Made by a program: the position numbers and the translations under genes. Source: Brevipalpus yothersi (lineage: Eukaryota > Arthropoda > Arachnida > Trombidiformes > Tenuipalpidae). Taken from it: DNA of 64,000 bases. This document shows, piece by piece, positions 38,893 through 50,458 of the stretch. Numbering within the stretch: the stretch's first letter is position 1; each line of letters opens with the position of its first letter. The notes beneath the pieces were generated by a model. It had not been told where the DNA came from, made no database searches, and was given only the letters and a program-made list of their open reading frames with translations. The DNA is taken from positions 62,001 through 126,000 of the forward strand of contig QZCP01000701.1 of the NCBI GenBank assembly GCA_003956705.1, read 5' to 3'.

Positions 38893-41800
38893 ATGTGCTT
38901 CAAAATGAAACTTTGTGATCGGACGGCTTCTCATATGCTCTCAATGATCGCGGCCATCTATGGAATATTCATATATGCCATCGCTTTTTCAATTGAAATG
39001 TGGTTTATCATCACCACACCAGTTTCTACATATGAATTTGATCCAAATGGTGAAAATGTGGAAACTATTCCTGTTTTTGCATTCCTTTTGGCAGCCATAT
39101 ATTTTGTTACCATCATCGTTTCTCTATTACTAATGTTAGGCATGATAATTAAGTCCATAATGTGCCTCATGTCCTGGTTAATCACGATTGTGATATTGTT
39201 TTTCCCTGAATGTGGCCTGGTTCTGTTCATGTCACTGGAAAAATGGGTAAGTTCGAAAAATCCATTCTCGATACTCTATGATGTACCTATCTCTCCTCCT
39301 GATATCGGAAGTTATTCTCTTTCAATAATATGTTTATATCGACGAAGCCATGATTAGGACTCAGGACTCAGAAGATTCTTCCAGTTCGAGTTCAATTTTA
39401 ACACACTACCTCTCGAGATACACGATTCATTCGTATTTGTTCACTTTGACAACTTGTTTTCATTACTCTATCCAAAACTAATGATGAAAATTATAATCGA
39501 ATAAAGTCATGCTTAACGATTTTTGAGATGAACCAAGTGAAAAAAAGATTTCAGTAGCTCATGCGAATACTAGGGAAATAAACGCTTCTCATATGTCACG
39601 ATGAAAATTTTCAGCCTCTACATCGTTTGATACCTCAAACATTATCATTTAAGATTGAAAAACACTGTAGATTCCTTACCAAGAGGTCGGAAATAGTGTG
39701 TTCAATATTTGTAATTCATGACGAAAACAAGTCGAAAATTACCATCACTTGAATCATCTTCTGTACAACACCAGTTCAGTCGGTAGAGCTAATGAAATCA
39801 TCACGATTGTCTTTAAATATCGCACTTTTTTCATGCATCTACAACCTTTTCTCTTCACTTGAAACTTTTTTCTTTCATACTTCTTACTTCGTTGCTAACA
39901 TTTTGTAGCCCATACTTGATTGTTTTTTTTCTTTTTCTTCTTCTCCTCCTTCCCATCTGTTTACCAGCAGCATTTTCATTCGCTTACTAAAAATTATCAA
40001 TATTCTTTTTTATTCTCTATTCCTTCAGGGTGTTGAAACTCGCAAGGGCCAAATTGAACTTTGTTTATTCATTGTTCGCGCCATCATGAACATTTTTTTC
40101 ATAATTTGTGTCCAAAATTTAATCAGTCAATGGAGGACCGACAAACAAGTAAGTAGAACACACTTGAATGCTTCAACACAAGTGGGCTTCATTTTACCTT
40201 AACGCGGTATGCACATTATTTTTGAATTTCAAAAACTTCTCCGAAAAAGCATTGAGTACTGATTCAAGTGTATGTGTATGCTCATTATGTTGCTTGCTTT
40301 TTTCTGCCTCAAAGCATCGACACATTTGAAAACTCATGAAAACAAGTGAATCGCGATGAATGCATAAAAAATCCATTCATCATAGAGCTTTCATTATAAA
40401 TCGAGGATAACATTGGGTGCAGCCCTTGTGCATATTTTGACCGAAATTCATCTCACTCATCATCTCAATTTATCCGTTATTTGAGTAGATGATTCATAGG
40501 AAATTGAACAAATCCTCGATACAGAAGCCCCATCCATTTAATCCTTTGATGCTCCTGCATTTATAGTTAGATAAACTTTGTTGGTATTTTTATTTCACGA
40601 TCATCAATCATTCACTTTTTTGTTTTTAATTTGGGATTTTGATAGCTCTGCTCTCATGTTTATTTTGTCCGTGAATTGATATGATTATTGCTCATCCTTG
40701 TTGACCCCTTTAGGCAATAGTGAAACTTAATTTGCTTTTGATCACTATCCAGAGCAATTCTAGTCGGTCGACGATTGAATGCAAGTTTACATCATATTCA
40801 GTGACTCTGAAAACAGATGTTGCCAACTTTTCATAACAGAGATGATTCGCTACTGTTAACAATCCAGAACTGATTGAATCATCTATGACTATACATAAAC
40901 CTTCCATTGAACCATCTTCTTTTCCATTGTCATTGACCTTATAAGTTTTCAATTTCATGCTTGTTTGAGTAATCCAACGCATTGATGAGTGTCTCTAGAC
41001 TTATACTCAGAAGTATATATCTATCTCCGTTTTTCTTGTCATTTTCATTGCTCAACTTTCACTCTCTTTCTTTCTTTCCTTCTTTCTCTATACTTTAACA
41101 AATATAAAGTAGTGTGAATTTCTTGCCTTGCTCAACGATTCGGAAACGTGTATCATCGCTCAAAATTGCTCTATCTACCTGAGGTTCAGAGATAAGATCG
41201 TAATCAATTCTATTTCCATCAGATCAGTGTATGTCATAATACCTCGAGGAGGGAGAAAAAATATTGATGCACTACATCATCATTTGCTAGCGCTTCTTCG
41301 ACTGTACGGGGAATATCCAAAATGATTCTAGAAAGTGTCTTCTCTTACCTAAAGAAAAGAAACTTCGCTGTTGAGGTTGCATTATTTTTTGCAGAATTAT
41401 TATTAACCTTGCCCCCATATGAGAGTTTCTTTTTTCACAACTGCCAATATATCAGTTTGCCAGAATACAGTTTGTAGCTCATAAGAGTTTGGTTGCATAT
41501 AAATTTCACACAACCTAATATGATCGCTAGTCTTATGCCTCTTTTTATTGAGTTTGAAAGATTCGCTTGTTGACTCGATCCTTTATTTTTTTATATTAAC
41601 AAAAACGGACGACCTGGATAGGAAAAGTTGAGCATTGATAATGATTCGAATGGTAGCACATCAACAAGTACATTCTTTTTGATTTCATTGAAAGCTTAAC
41701 TTTCTATAAAACTTTTACTATTTTCACTACTATATTCTTCGTCTTTTAGAAACTTTTTATTCGGTAAACATAAATCTATATACTGAATATTGAATCAATT

Positions 41801-44720
41801 CAGATATATTTGGGTATGAAAAACTCTCTGAATCGCTTTCAGTATCACCTTTTGTGCTTACGAACAAACAGGATTTTTGTCCACTATATTTTCGGAAATT
41901 ATATTAAAACTCATGAATCTTTCAACTATACAGCCTCGTTTTTCCATTTAGAATCGAAATGTTTCCTTTCAATCGAACTTGAAATGTTGATGAAGTTGAA
42001 TAATCGATAGATAATTTGAAGAAAATTTTAAATTTCAATTTATCATAATTCATGATTGTGTGTCTAAGAAGGGAAGTGAACAATTTTTCGATAAAGCCAA
42101 TTAAAGTCATCTCTTTGACGAACTTTATCTTAAGGCTTTCTTACTCAAGTTAATCTAACCTAAGATTTCTTTCTAAGAAAGGGGAACTTAATTTCATTAG
42201 TTGAGAAACTTTTGTTCAGTAGGCTCATTTTCTGAATATTCTTACAAAGATGTATTCTCGCTACTCTACGAACAATATAGCTGTCCGACTGTCTAACCAT
42301 GAAATTCTCTGCATTTTTTGCCTTGAACCGTTGCCTACTGTCTCATTATAGTTATATAGTTTTCGTAGTCATCGATGTGAATCGATATCTCTTTTTGTAT
42401 CAAAATTAAGCTCAATTCAAGGAGTAGCTAAAAAGAGTAAAAGTGATTCAATCGAATGTTTCATGCTTTAAGAATGCTTTTATTGCAGTAATAATCCATC
42501 AGTATCAAAGGTATAAATGAGAAAGGCTTCCTTACTCTTCACGATCAAGTGAATCGTTATAAGGGCACTCAATTTACTTTTAGACAATGCGTAGCACTGT
42601 TTATACTCAAGAATCTGTTTTTCATATACCGAAAGTTTTAGAAAATATAGAAAGTAGATAGAAAAAGGAGCGTATAAATATTCTCAGAAATCAGTTTGAC
42701 TATTTTCTCATCGAATTTATCCTCCCGATCTCATATTTTGGGAATAAAGCACTATCTTTTCCACTTACTCAATAAGCTTCATTTCGATAGCCTTGGAATA
42801 GGTATGCTTGAGGATATCATCAAGCTCTGGCAATAGGCTGCGGAGAGCTTGATCGAATTTTTCCATCATTCCACGATCCAACACGAAACGATCAGAGATG
42901 GTATATTTAGGATCAACAGTCATTGATACTTCCTCATCGATAATGGTGGTGAGATTGAATTGAGATACCTTGAACCATTCTCGGAATACATCGGGGAACA
43001 TGAAGAAGCTTCCGTTCACCTTAGCATTTGGGATGGTAGCCTGGAATCGACCTTCAGAAATTCGGAGAGGAATTGAATCGAAGAGATGATAGTCAACGGT
43101 GTAGTTGGCAGTTGAATCCAATTTGGGAATGGTGTGGATGAATTTGAGTGTTGGTCCCTTGTTTTCAACTTTGTCCACTCGGAAAGCAGACAAACCACAG
43201 AGCTGGACATCGTGAAGAGTGAGGACAAGTTTGCCAACGACTGGTGATTTGGGATCACGATATTCGTTGATAGCGGGAATCTGAAGGAAAAGTGGATCCA
43301 ATTTCTTGTGGATTGGATTGGTGTAGTGAGATGGTCGAATTCGGTCCTTTAGAACATCTTCCATATTGCTCGAGTCAAGAATAAGTTTTCGGATACCTTC
43401 GAAAGACATCATGACTAGATCAGTTAGCTGTTTGTCATCCTTTGGAGCAACAGTTGAATCTTTTGCGACCTCAGTAGCTTTAGCACAGATTGTGTAGACA
43501 ATTGAAGCACAGAAAAGAGCAAAAAGAACTTGGCGAGCCATTTTCGTTGATTGGTGGTTGTTGTTATTGGGTATTAATTTGGTTGAATATAGCTTGAATT
43601 ATTGTTTCCAATCAAACTGATGATCATAATGTGATCAGAGATTCCTTTTATACTCTTTTACCTTCCATCGATTTCAGTCAAATCATCAGATGAGTCCCTT
43701 TTTTCTTGTCCTCTCATCAGATCTGTTATGTGCATGATTAATTTGTCCGAAAAGAAGTATTCGAGGAAGAGTCATTGAGAAGATTTGCGATTTTGTCCAA
43801 CTGTCATTCATGAGTGGACAAAATTTTCACTCAATGGTCTAGCATCTTTCTTTCTTAATTATGACATCCGATTACTCGTCATGCTTCAATCTTCCTCTTG
43901 TCATTTTGCCCTGTCCTCCTTGTCCTCCCCTTCGACACTCCCTACTCTTTTCCGTGTTCCCGGTTCCTTTTTCTTTCCATTTCTCTTTCTCTTCTTATCC
44001 AACCATTTAAATGTGATAATTTGATTCACTGAGACATCACTAAATTCAACTGTTGTGACTTATGACTTTTTTTCCTGGTTCATATGTCGACTATATCTGG
44101 TGTGACGAATCAGCGAGACACCATATATCCCTTCCTCTCAATTTATATTCAAATTTTAATTTTCAAGCTCACTTTTTTGCGGCAATATTGAAATTTTTTC
44201 TAAAACCATTTATTTATTTTCTCTTCCATAATAGGTTACAGCATATGCCATGAATCTGAGTTCCTACCATTCAAATCCTCAACCAGATCCTTTTCCATTC
44301 ATGGATACAAATACAACAACCATAAATCCTGTTTTCAAGTACAACTCAGCGTTAAATGGCAGCTCGCATATGCCGACCAGTGAATTTGACACTAGAAACT
44401 TTCAAGACATGATTAAAACCTCTCCGAGCTGTGGAAGCTCAGATATGATGCCTTACCAAAGCAGATATACAACACAAAGCTTAGACCGGAGAAAGTTAGT
44501 GAAAGGTCGTTCATCACATTCTTTGAAAGATGAAGTTATCTTACAGCCACTTCATCACCATCCTTTTGATTATTTAAATAGACCAATAAGTAATCTAGAT
44601 CTTAGAATGCCACATTTTTCGAATAGTTATAGTAGATCGAATTATATGTCTCGAACTCTTCCTCGTGATTTTGGGGATAAAAATTCTTCGACCCATTCTA
44701 TCAAAGATGTAGCTTTGTGA
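38893..44720 (+). CDS. four-transmembrane protein of unknown function
   Basis: Three coding exons, 38893-39246, 40029-40148 and 44235-44720, joined in phase 0 (GTAAGT donors; acceptors CTTCAG and CATAATAG), give 319 residues. The first ATG is at 38893; a second Met at 38905 is also possible. Four hydrophobic segments lie at about 14-37, 55-81, 83-108 and 128-148, followed by a soluble tail of about 165 residues rich in Ser, Asn, His and Tyr with no Cys-rich motif. The topology recalls small arthropod tetraspan proteins such as the DUF4728 or LAPTM-like groups, but I cannot place it in either. The tail looks like an unstructured cytoplasmic region. An AATAAA is at 44932. Its 4.1 kb second intron carries a gene on the other strand. 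Confidence 0.75.
39247..42764 (+). other. introns 1-2 of the four-TM gene
   Basis: Intron 1 (39247-40028) and the part of intron 2 (40149-42764) before the nested gene. AT-rich, with no further coding sequence recognised. The rest of intron 2, from the nested gene's promoter to 44234, is also empty. Confidence 0.6.
42765..43541 (-). CDS. secreted TULIP-type lipid-binding protein (takeout/JHBP or group-7 allergen-like), nested gene
   Basis: Intronless, 258 residues, lying entirely within an intron of the four-TM gene on the opposite strand. Met1 starts a signal peptide (about 1-20, ending TICAKA). The body has the pattern of the juvenile-hormone-binding/takeout and Der p 7 fold: 'LTLHDVQLCGLSAFRVDKV' (about 108-126), a 'P.L...ANYTVDYHLF' strand, 'IPLRISEGRF', and a C-terminal helix 'LRSLLPELDDIL'. 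Possible N-glycosylation sites NYT, NGS and NLT fit secretion. Such proteins bind hydrophobic ligands; the ligand here is unknown. Only one Cys remains after the signal, so the disulphide of classical JHBPs is absent. The promoter has a TATA box about 105 bases upstream. Confidence 0.75.
   Translation of the reverse strand: MARQVLFALFCASIVYTICAKATEVAKDSTVAPKDDKQLTDLVMMSFEGIRKLILDSSNMEDVLKDRIRPSHYTNPIHKKLDPLFLQIPAINEYRDPKSPVVGKLVLTLHDVQLCGLSAFRVDKVENKGPTLKFIHTIPKLDSTANYTVDYHLFDSIPLRISEGRFQATIPNAKVNGSFFMFPDVFREWFKVSQFNLTTIIDEEVSMTVDPKYTISDRFVLDRGMMEKFDQALRSLLPELDDILKHTYSKAIEMKLIE
43645..43652 (-). promoter_or_regulatory. TATA box of the nested TULIP gene
   Basis: TATAAAAG on the minus strand, about 105 bases before the ATG. 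It supports independent transcription of the nested gene from inside the host intron. Confidence 0.6.
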
Positions 44721-45985
44721 TTTCTTTTATCAATTAACATAGAGTTATATAAAAATTTTTTTACCTCGGTTCTTGTATCAAGTCTTTGTAAATTTGAGCA
44801 GAAAGATAGCAGCAAATTTTGTGCTGTAATCTAGCTAAGCCAATTTGTGATTTTCTCTTATCATCTATTCATTTGCGTCAGTTCTTCTCGATATAAATTA
44901 TTCAATACTTTCATCTCTCAAAATAAAGCATCTTTTAATTCTTATGTGATTAGGCTTGTTATTGTGAAACAATTCGTAAATCCTACATTACCCACCAGTA
45001 GCTTAATCAGCTGACTTATGAATTCTCAATCAGGACCAAGTTGACGATATTTGTTAGTTTGTTTAATGATTAATGACAATTTTGAGAATTCAATCGATTT
45101 TCGTTCAGTTCTGGTCATCAGACGGCATCCAACTAATGAAAAAAAGTGAGTAATCAATAGATTGAATAAATATGACGTCATTCGTGAGGGTTACCATCAG
45201 AACGCTGTTTGAATCTTATCAACAGTCAAAATCTCACTGAATTCTTTTTATCTTTCATCGCTCCTTGATTGACCAATGTTTCTTTGAGTATTGAGGCTGT
45301 TTTATTTCTATTTGAAGAATATTCTCAACTTGACTTCCATAGACATTTCCAGGATTCTCCAATTATCAGCGAGGAACAAGTTAAATTGGATTGTATCACT
45401 TGCATCACTCGGCTTTCCCGGACCTTTAGGTCATTCAGAGTATGACCTTAGGAAGCAAATCATCTGGAAATGGTAGAGAAAAAGAGGGAAATCGTCGGAA
45501 AAGCCCTCCAAAGTAGACAATAGGAGATGAATCTAGACAATCACTTTCGTGATGAGCTCATCACTTTTCTACCAGTGGAAGTTGATGTTGAGGACAAAGT
45601 TTGCGGAGAATTTACCTGGCAATGATGAGGATTGCTCATCCTTCATAACCTTCAAAATGCTAAGAAAAACTAGTGGAAAGTCATTTGCTCAATTCCTATT
45701 CGAAAGGGAAATCAATGATCCAATTCTTCTCCCCTGTTACCCAAAGGACGAGGAGATACCCTATTCAAGTTCAACGGTTTGATAAAGCTAAGAAAAAGAG
45801 ATAAACTCTTATTCAATTTGCGTAAAGATCGGTACAAATGATACAAATTGAGTGTTCTCTCCACTTTTCTTACCCATTCTCTCTCTCTTCCTCTCTATCT
45901 CTTTTCTCTCTCTTTATTGAACTGCTCCACAGATTCCTATGGATCTGAGTAGTAGGAGCATGTGAGACTCGGTGAGACATCGAGC
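44721..45985 (+). other. intergenic
   Basis: Between the four-TM gene (poly(A) signal at 44932) and the glutathione-synthetase-like gene. Open stretches of 60-77 codons at 45291-45476 and 45549-45782 show no domain or signal peptide. A CT-rich tract lies at 45879-45917. Confidence 0.55.
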
Positions 45986-45993
45986 TATAAAAG
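45986..45993 (+). promoter_or_regulatory. TATA box of the glutathione-synthetase-like gene
   Basis: TATAAAAG, with a plausible initiator (ACAGTTAG) near 46014-46021 at the expected distance. This implies a 5' UTR of about 200 bases before the ATG at 46214. Confidence 0.55.
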
Positions 45994-46213
45994 CAGCTCA
46001 CCTGAGAAGCTCGAACAGTTAGTCTGAACTGAGTCAACTACAGTGTTTCTACTTGTCAGTTTTATTGGTGATCCTACCTGATTTATTCCTGCAAAGTGAT
46101 ATCATATACAGTGTTGAAATTGTTTCATATAGCCTTCTGATTGCAGAACTTTTGCTTCTCTCTATCAAATTCACTTTGCAATTCATACCGAATCAACTTG
46201 ATCAACAACCACA

Positions 46214-47783
46214 ATGCGACGCAGTTCTAGAAGTCTCGAAGCCTGTTCCTGTGTGCCTATGGTCAGTGAGGCGATTCTGGAAGAATTGGAGACACATGCT
46301 AAGGAATATGCTCTCACCAAAGGTAGGTAATCTGGGAAGTTGTTCAATTATTATCATCAATCATGCCGACTTCATCAATGAATTCTTTTTCGAATTCCTT
46401 TCGTTCTCTCCCAATCTCCCTGAAGGTATGGTTAAACGAGCAAGAGAAATTTTTCATGAAGATTACGTCGAACCTGTGCGGTTTTGCCTCTTTCCAACAC
46501 CTCTTAAAGCTAAATGGTGTGCCTTAGCTCGAAAAGCCCAACTTGGTCTTAATATGTTCCATCATCGAATAGCAAGGGACAATCAAGCTATGTTTGATGC
46601 TCTTAAGAGAATAACAGTCATCGATCCATTTCTACGCGATCTGTACGGTATTCATGTAAAGGTTAACGATGACAAGAATGCTGGAAAGGCATCTCTCACC
46701 ATTCTTCGATCAACATATATGATGGATGAAAAATCAGATAAGCTCAAACTCATCGATTGGTGCACCATGGCAGTTTCAAATGTTGGCCTATCAACCACTA
46801 TCCATGAGATGCAACGATTCATCGTCAGTAAATTGAATTCCTCTCAGGCGGAAACTAAGCCAGACTATGATACTAGACGTGATGTGGTTAATGCGCTGAT
46901 CAAAGCATGGGAATATTACAATAAAAAAGATGCAATCATTTTGCTAGTGGTTGAGGATAAAGCGACCAAAGTTGGAGATGAAAAATCGATTGAAGTGGCT
47001 ATATTTGAACAGAATCCTACTATTTTGGTTAAACGTAAACGCTTTTTGGATCTCATAACTGAAACACACATGGATGAAGCCAATATTCTCCGAGTAGAAA
47101 AAATTGAAGTTGCTGTTGTCTATTATATGACCGGATATAAGCATGATGATTACAGATTTCGAGGTGCCTGGGATGTTCGAACTCTTTTGGAGCGTTCGAA
47201 AGCTGTTAAATGTCCCAGTATTCGACATCAATTGGCCGGTGCGAGTAGAATTTTCTTTCTCATCCAAAATAAGTTAGATTTTATTGAAAAATTTTTGACT
47301 GATCAAGATCATGTGAAAACTGTCCAAGGACTTTTGGGAAAAACTTTATCACTAGCCAAAGAGGAGGAAGGAGATAAAAATATTGATGATATTTTGAAAT
47401 CACCTCAAGATTGGATTCTCAAGCCTCAACGTCAAAATGGAAAAGATGCTTTCCGAACATATGCCAATGACGAGATGGTCACCAAATTGGGCCGAATCAG
47501 ACAACAAGATAATCGTGATTGCTATTATGCTCTCGAGCGTGTGAAGCCTTGCACTAGCTCAAATTTTTGTGCCATTCCAAACTCAACACTCTCAGACAAC
47601 GGATATGGTAAAAGTCAGATGGCTGCTAAATTGGACATCTATGGTATTCTTTTTTCTACTGATCAACACAATATACTCATCAATTCAGAAGCTGGTTGTC
47701 TTATTCGCAACAAAGATTTATTTGTGGAACGTTCAAATGCACCTGATGGTTCATCATTCTACACCACACCATTTTTCTACTAA
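46214..47783 (+). CDS. divergent glutathione-synthetase-like protein
   Basis: Two exons, 46214-46322 and 46426-47783, give 488 residues (human enzyme 474). The 103-base intron (AAAG/GTAGGT ... CTGAAG/GT) is open but not a multiple of three; removing it restores the family N-terminus ('ILEELETHAKEYALTKG'). Family features include RFCLFPTPL, LRSTYM, an AVVYY strand, LLERSKAVKCPSIRHQLAG, ILKPQR and a C-terminal LIRNK. Glutathione synthetase joins gamma-glutamylcysteine and glycine using ATP. Here the residues matching the human Mg ligands Glu144, Asn146 and Glu368 are Asp147, Cys149 and Gln373; the glycine triad after the last is Asn-Gly-Lys; and the Ala/Gly-rich lid near the C-terminus is replaced by 'GSSFYTTPFFY'. 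Substrate-side Arg/Lys residues are kept. It is probably a paralogue with altered or lost catalysis. ATTAAA at 47994. Confidence 0.85.
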
Positions 47784-48550
47784 GTCTCCTGATCTATGCA
47801 AGATTTCGGTGATTTCCTAACAATGTGATGTCTATTCAATCGATCAAATTCTTTTAGCAAAAACAGTTTGCCATCTTCTTCATCCATATTCATGATCAAA
47901 AATCGAAACAAACAAAATTTTTCTCCTCCATAATGAAGTTTTTAAATACTGTTTAACTACCAATTTTTTTTAATACGAAATGAACGTTTCACCATTAAAA
48001 AGAGAATCTCAATCATGCCTTGAAAAAAATTTTTGTCATTCCTTTCGGAGAATTTAATCGACTCTCCACCACATTCTAAATCACATGATTTTTTCAGCAT
48101 TTAAATGCTTCAAATATTTTACCTATTGCGTCATCATGTTGACGCTGGGGTCAAGGAGAGAGCAACAATCTGTAACAGATTAACTGAAACATAGCAAGTC
48201 AGTTGGAAAGAAATTTCATCCCTCTAACTCCCCTAAATCAAAGTCACTATTTTCTATTGCTCTATCTTCCTCCTTCACTCTTTATCCATCGACTTGGACA
48301 CCGTTTAATCATAATTTGCTCAATCATTGCAATGAAGATAATCAATAAAAATCAAGGTTTAAAAGGTTCATTTTTCTCAATATTGTTTTCATTTTTACCG
48401 CCACAAACAAGTAAATTTTATTACTTGAGCGCCCCCTACATGCCGCTTGGTTTCCGTTTCCGTTGTTGCTCGCCAACTTTAGCATCACATTTACATTAAG
48501 ATCATTAATTTATGTTGTGATGTTATCGAATTAATTGGAATTAGATTTAA
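47784..48550 (+). other. intergenic
   Basis: 3' UTR of the glutathione-synthetase-like gene and upstream region of RpS15A. No additional gene recognised; an open stretch at 48203-48499 has no support. Confidence 0.6.
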
Positions 48551-48776
48551 CTTTTTCCATAGCATTGAATGCTTCCCCATAGTCTATAATCTCTGCCACC
48601 ATATTTAGGTAAGTTGATTACTTGTGTATATTAATGTGTTTCCTTGAATGTATTCACCGTGAACTTTATCCCTTTTTCCACATGTATACATGTGGATACC
48701 AGTTCTTGTGATGTGTTGAACTGATTTGTCTAATCTGATGTCTTTTTGTATTTTCTTTTCTTTTAAATTGATTTAG
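48551..48776 (+). promoter_or_regulatory. RpS15A leader: TOP/TCT-like start, 5' UTR exon and UTR intron
   Basis: CTTTTTCC at 48551 resembles the polypyrimidine start of ribosomal protein genes. A leader exon would run to 48608, where TTTAG/GTAAGT is a strong donor; the acceptor TTTTAAATTGATTTAG ends at 48776. This is inferred from motifs and the common presence of a leader intron in such genes. Confidence 0.35.
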
Positions 48777-48839
48777 TTTCCCATAGTGGGCCTTTTCATT
48801 GAGAAAACCCCACAGAGTTAATATTAATTTCTGTTCACA

Positions 48840-49232
48840 ATGGTACGAATGAATGTGCTAGCAGACGCTCTTAAGTCTATCAACAATGCGGAAAAACGTG
48901 GTAAAAGACAAGTGCTCATACGGCCATCATCTAATGTGATAATCAAGTTTCTCAGAGTTATGATGAAGCATGGTTATATTGGTGAATTTGAAATTGTAGA
49001 TGACCATAGAGCAGGAAAAATTGTAGTCAATTTGACGGGACGATTGAATAAGTGTGGTGTCATATCTCCTAGATTTAATGTTAAATTAAGAGATGTGGAA
49101 GCTTATATGCGTAACCTTTTACCATCTCGTCAATTTGGTTATATTGTATTGACTACTTCTGGTGGCATAATGGACCATGAAGAAGCACGTCGTAAACATT
49201 TGGGAGGTAAAATATTAGGTTTCTTCTTCTAA
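48840..49232 (+). CDS. RpS15A: small ribosomal subunit protein uS8 (RpS15A)
   Basis: Uninterrupted 130-residue coding sequence, the normal length for eukaryotic RpS15A, starting MVRMNVLADALKSI and ending GGKILGFFF. The motifs 'RPSSNVIIKFLRVMMKHGYI' and 'TTSGGIMDHEEARRKHLGG' are diagnostic. It is a component of the 40S ribosomal subunit. A probable leader intron lies upstream, and AATAAA is at 49398-49403. It is convergent with ARPC3. Confidence 0.98.
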   Translation: MVRMNVLADALKSINNAEKRGKRQVLIRPSSNVIIKFLRVMMKHGYIGEFEIVDDHRAGKIVVNLTGRLNKCGVISPRFNVKLRDVEAYMRNLLPSRQFGYIVLTTSGGIMDHEEARRKHLGGKILGFFF

Positions 49233-49683
49233 AGCTGATATTGGTATGCTGTATATCATCTTCAAAAAATTGGAAAAGCTCAAATCAAACCTTGATAACA
49301 ACAAACAAGCCGATAAAAATAGCAAAAGTTTGAATAATTTTCCAGCACTCTGTGTAAAACATTTTGGAGAGCATCGAAATTCTCACTTTTTTTCGATAAT
49401 AAAATGTTAAACTGGTTTGATTGGTGAACTGATTTTGAATTTCATATTTATTTGGTTTGATTGGATTGAATTGGGTTGATTGGTTGGTTGATAGGGTCAC
49501 ATATATTGCATGGGTGATCATTCATCAACAATTGTGATTCCTGTCCAGTTTCCACCGACAATAAACGGACAGGCGAAAATGTTTCATAAGAAGTGAATGC
49601 CCGATAGCTTGATGAGCCATCGATTTCAAAAGAGAGAAGAAAATGTAAATAATCGAATGTATATATAATCGAAAACATTAAAA
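49233..49683. other. 3' UTR region between convergent genes
   Basis: Shared 3' space of RpS15A (plus) and ARPC3 (minus). A TTTATT at 49448, AATAAA on the minus strand, may end ARPC3 transcripts. A TTGATTGG-rich stretch at 49457-49490 is a short imperfect repeat. No gene. Confidence 0.55.
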
Positions 49684-50458
49684 CTACATTCCACGACCAG
49701 ATAGACTAATGTCCATGAACTTTCTTTTCGCAAAGCATATCCACCACTTGGAAGGCTTATTCGTCTCTTTATCGAATACTTTTTCCACAAGACGTTGGCC
49801 CAATTCTTGCCGTAAACATAGAAAGTATTGGCGTAGAGTATTGGCCTCCTCAATGTTGGCCGGCTTAGAGTAGACAGCATTAAGTGGAAAACCAGGATCA
49901 CCAGGAATATCAAATTTAGAGATGGCTAGAGAATGTATTTCGGAAGCTCCTTGTTCACGAGAATTACATTTCTGTAGTTTCTTGAGACATTCAGTTATGA
50001 ATAGTGTACAATAGATGAGCACACGATCGGAATCACTTTGAATCTCAAATTGTTTAAAGAACACATTGGCTTTAAAATAGAATAGAGCTTCATCTATTAT
50101 ATCCTGTTCACCATCCACAAGATCATTTGGATTCACAGAGCCAAAAGGTCCTCGTATTTTGGTCTTAAATGTGAGGTAAGCTATGTTACCGATACTTCGT
50201 GTTGGAACAATCTTGGAATGATAACCCTTTTCATCCATCATCATCATCATCATCACCACAACCACGAGCACATGAAATCAAATGGAATAGAAAAAATTAT
50301 TATTCTGCCTAACATCACAATCAATTTTAATCACACCGATTTTGGGCGTAACAAGGTGTAGAGAGAAAGAGAGAGGTGGAGAGAGAGAAAGAAAAACAAA
50401 CAATCCATAATAATAATAATAATATTTCGTTAAGGAATACAATTAAACTCACCGGCAT
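49684..50458 (-). CDS. Arpc3: Arp2/3 complex subunit 3 (p21)
   Basis: Two coding exons: 50458-50453, which holds only Met-Pro before a GTGAGT donor, and 50226-49684. Together they give 182 residues (human 178). The join gives MPGYHSKIV, matching the animal N-terminus MP-YHS. Family motifs include 'EALFYFKANVFFKQFEI', 'ECLKKLQKCNS', 'PGDPGFPLNAVYSKPAN' and 'KPSKWWICFAKRKFM' near the end. It is a core subunit of the Arp2/3 complex, which nucleates branched actin filaments. The acceptor region is a GAT/GGT-rich sequence rather than a strong pyrimidine tract, but phase and homology fix it. Confidence 0.95.

Noticed and set aside
46053..46322. N-terminal extension of the glutathione-synthetase-like frame with hydrophobic residues
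   Set aside because: It begins at a TTG codon, has no ATG near its start, and reads through a likely intron; the spliced frame gives the family N-terminus.
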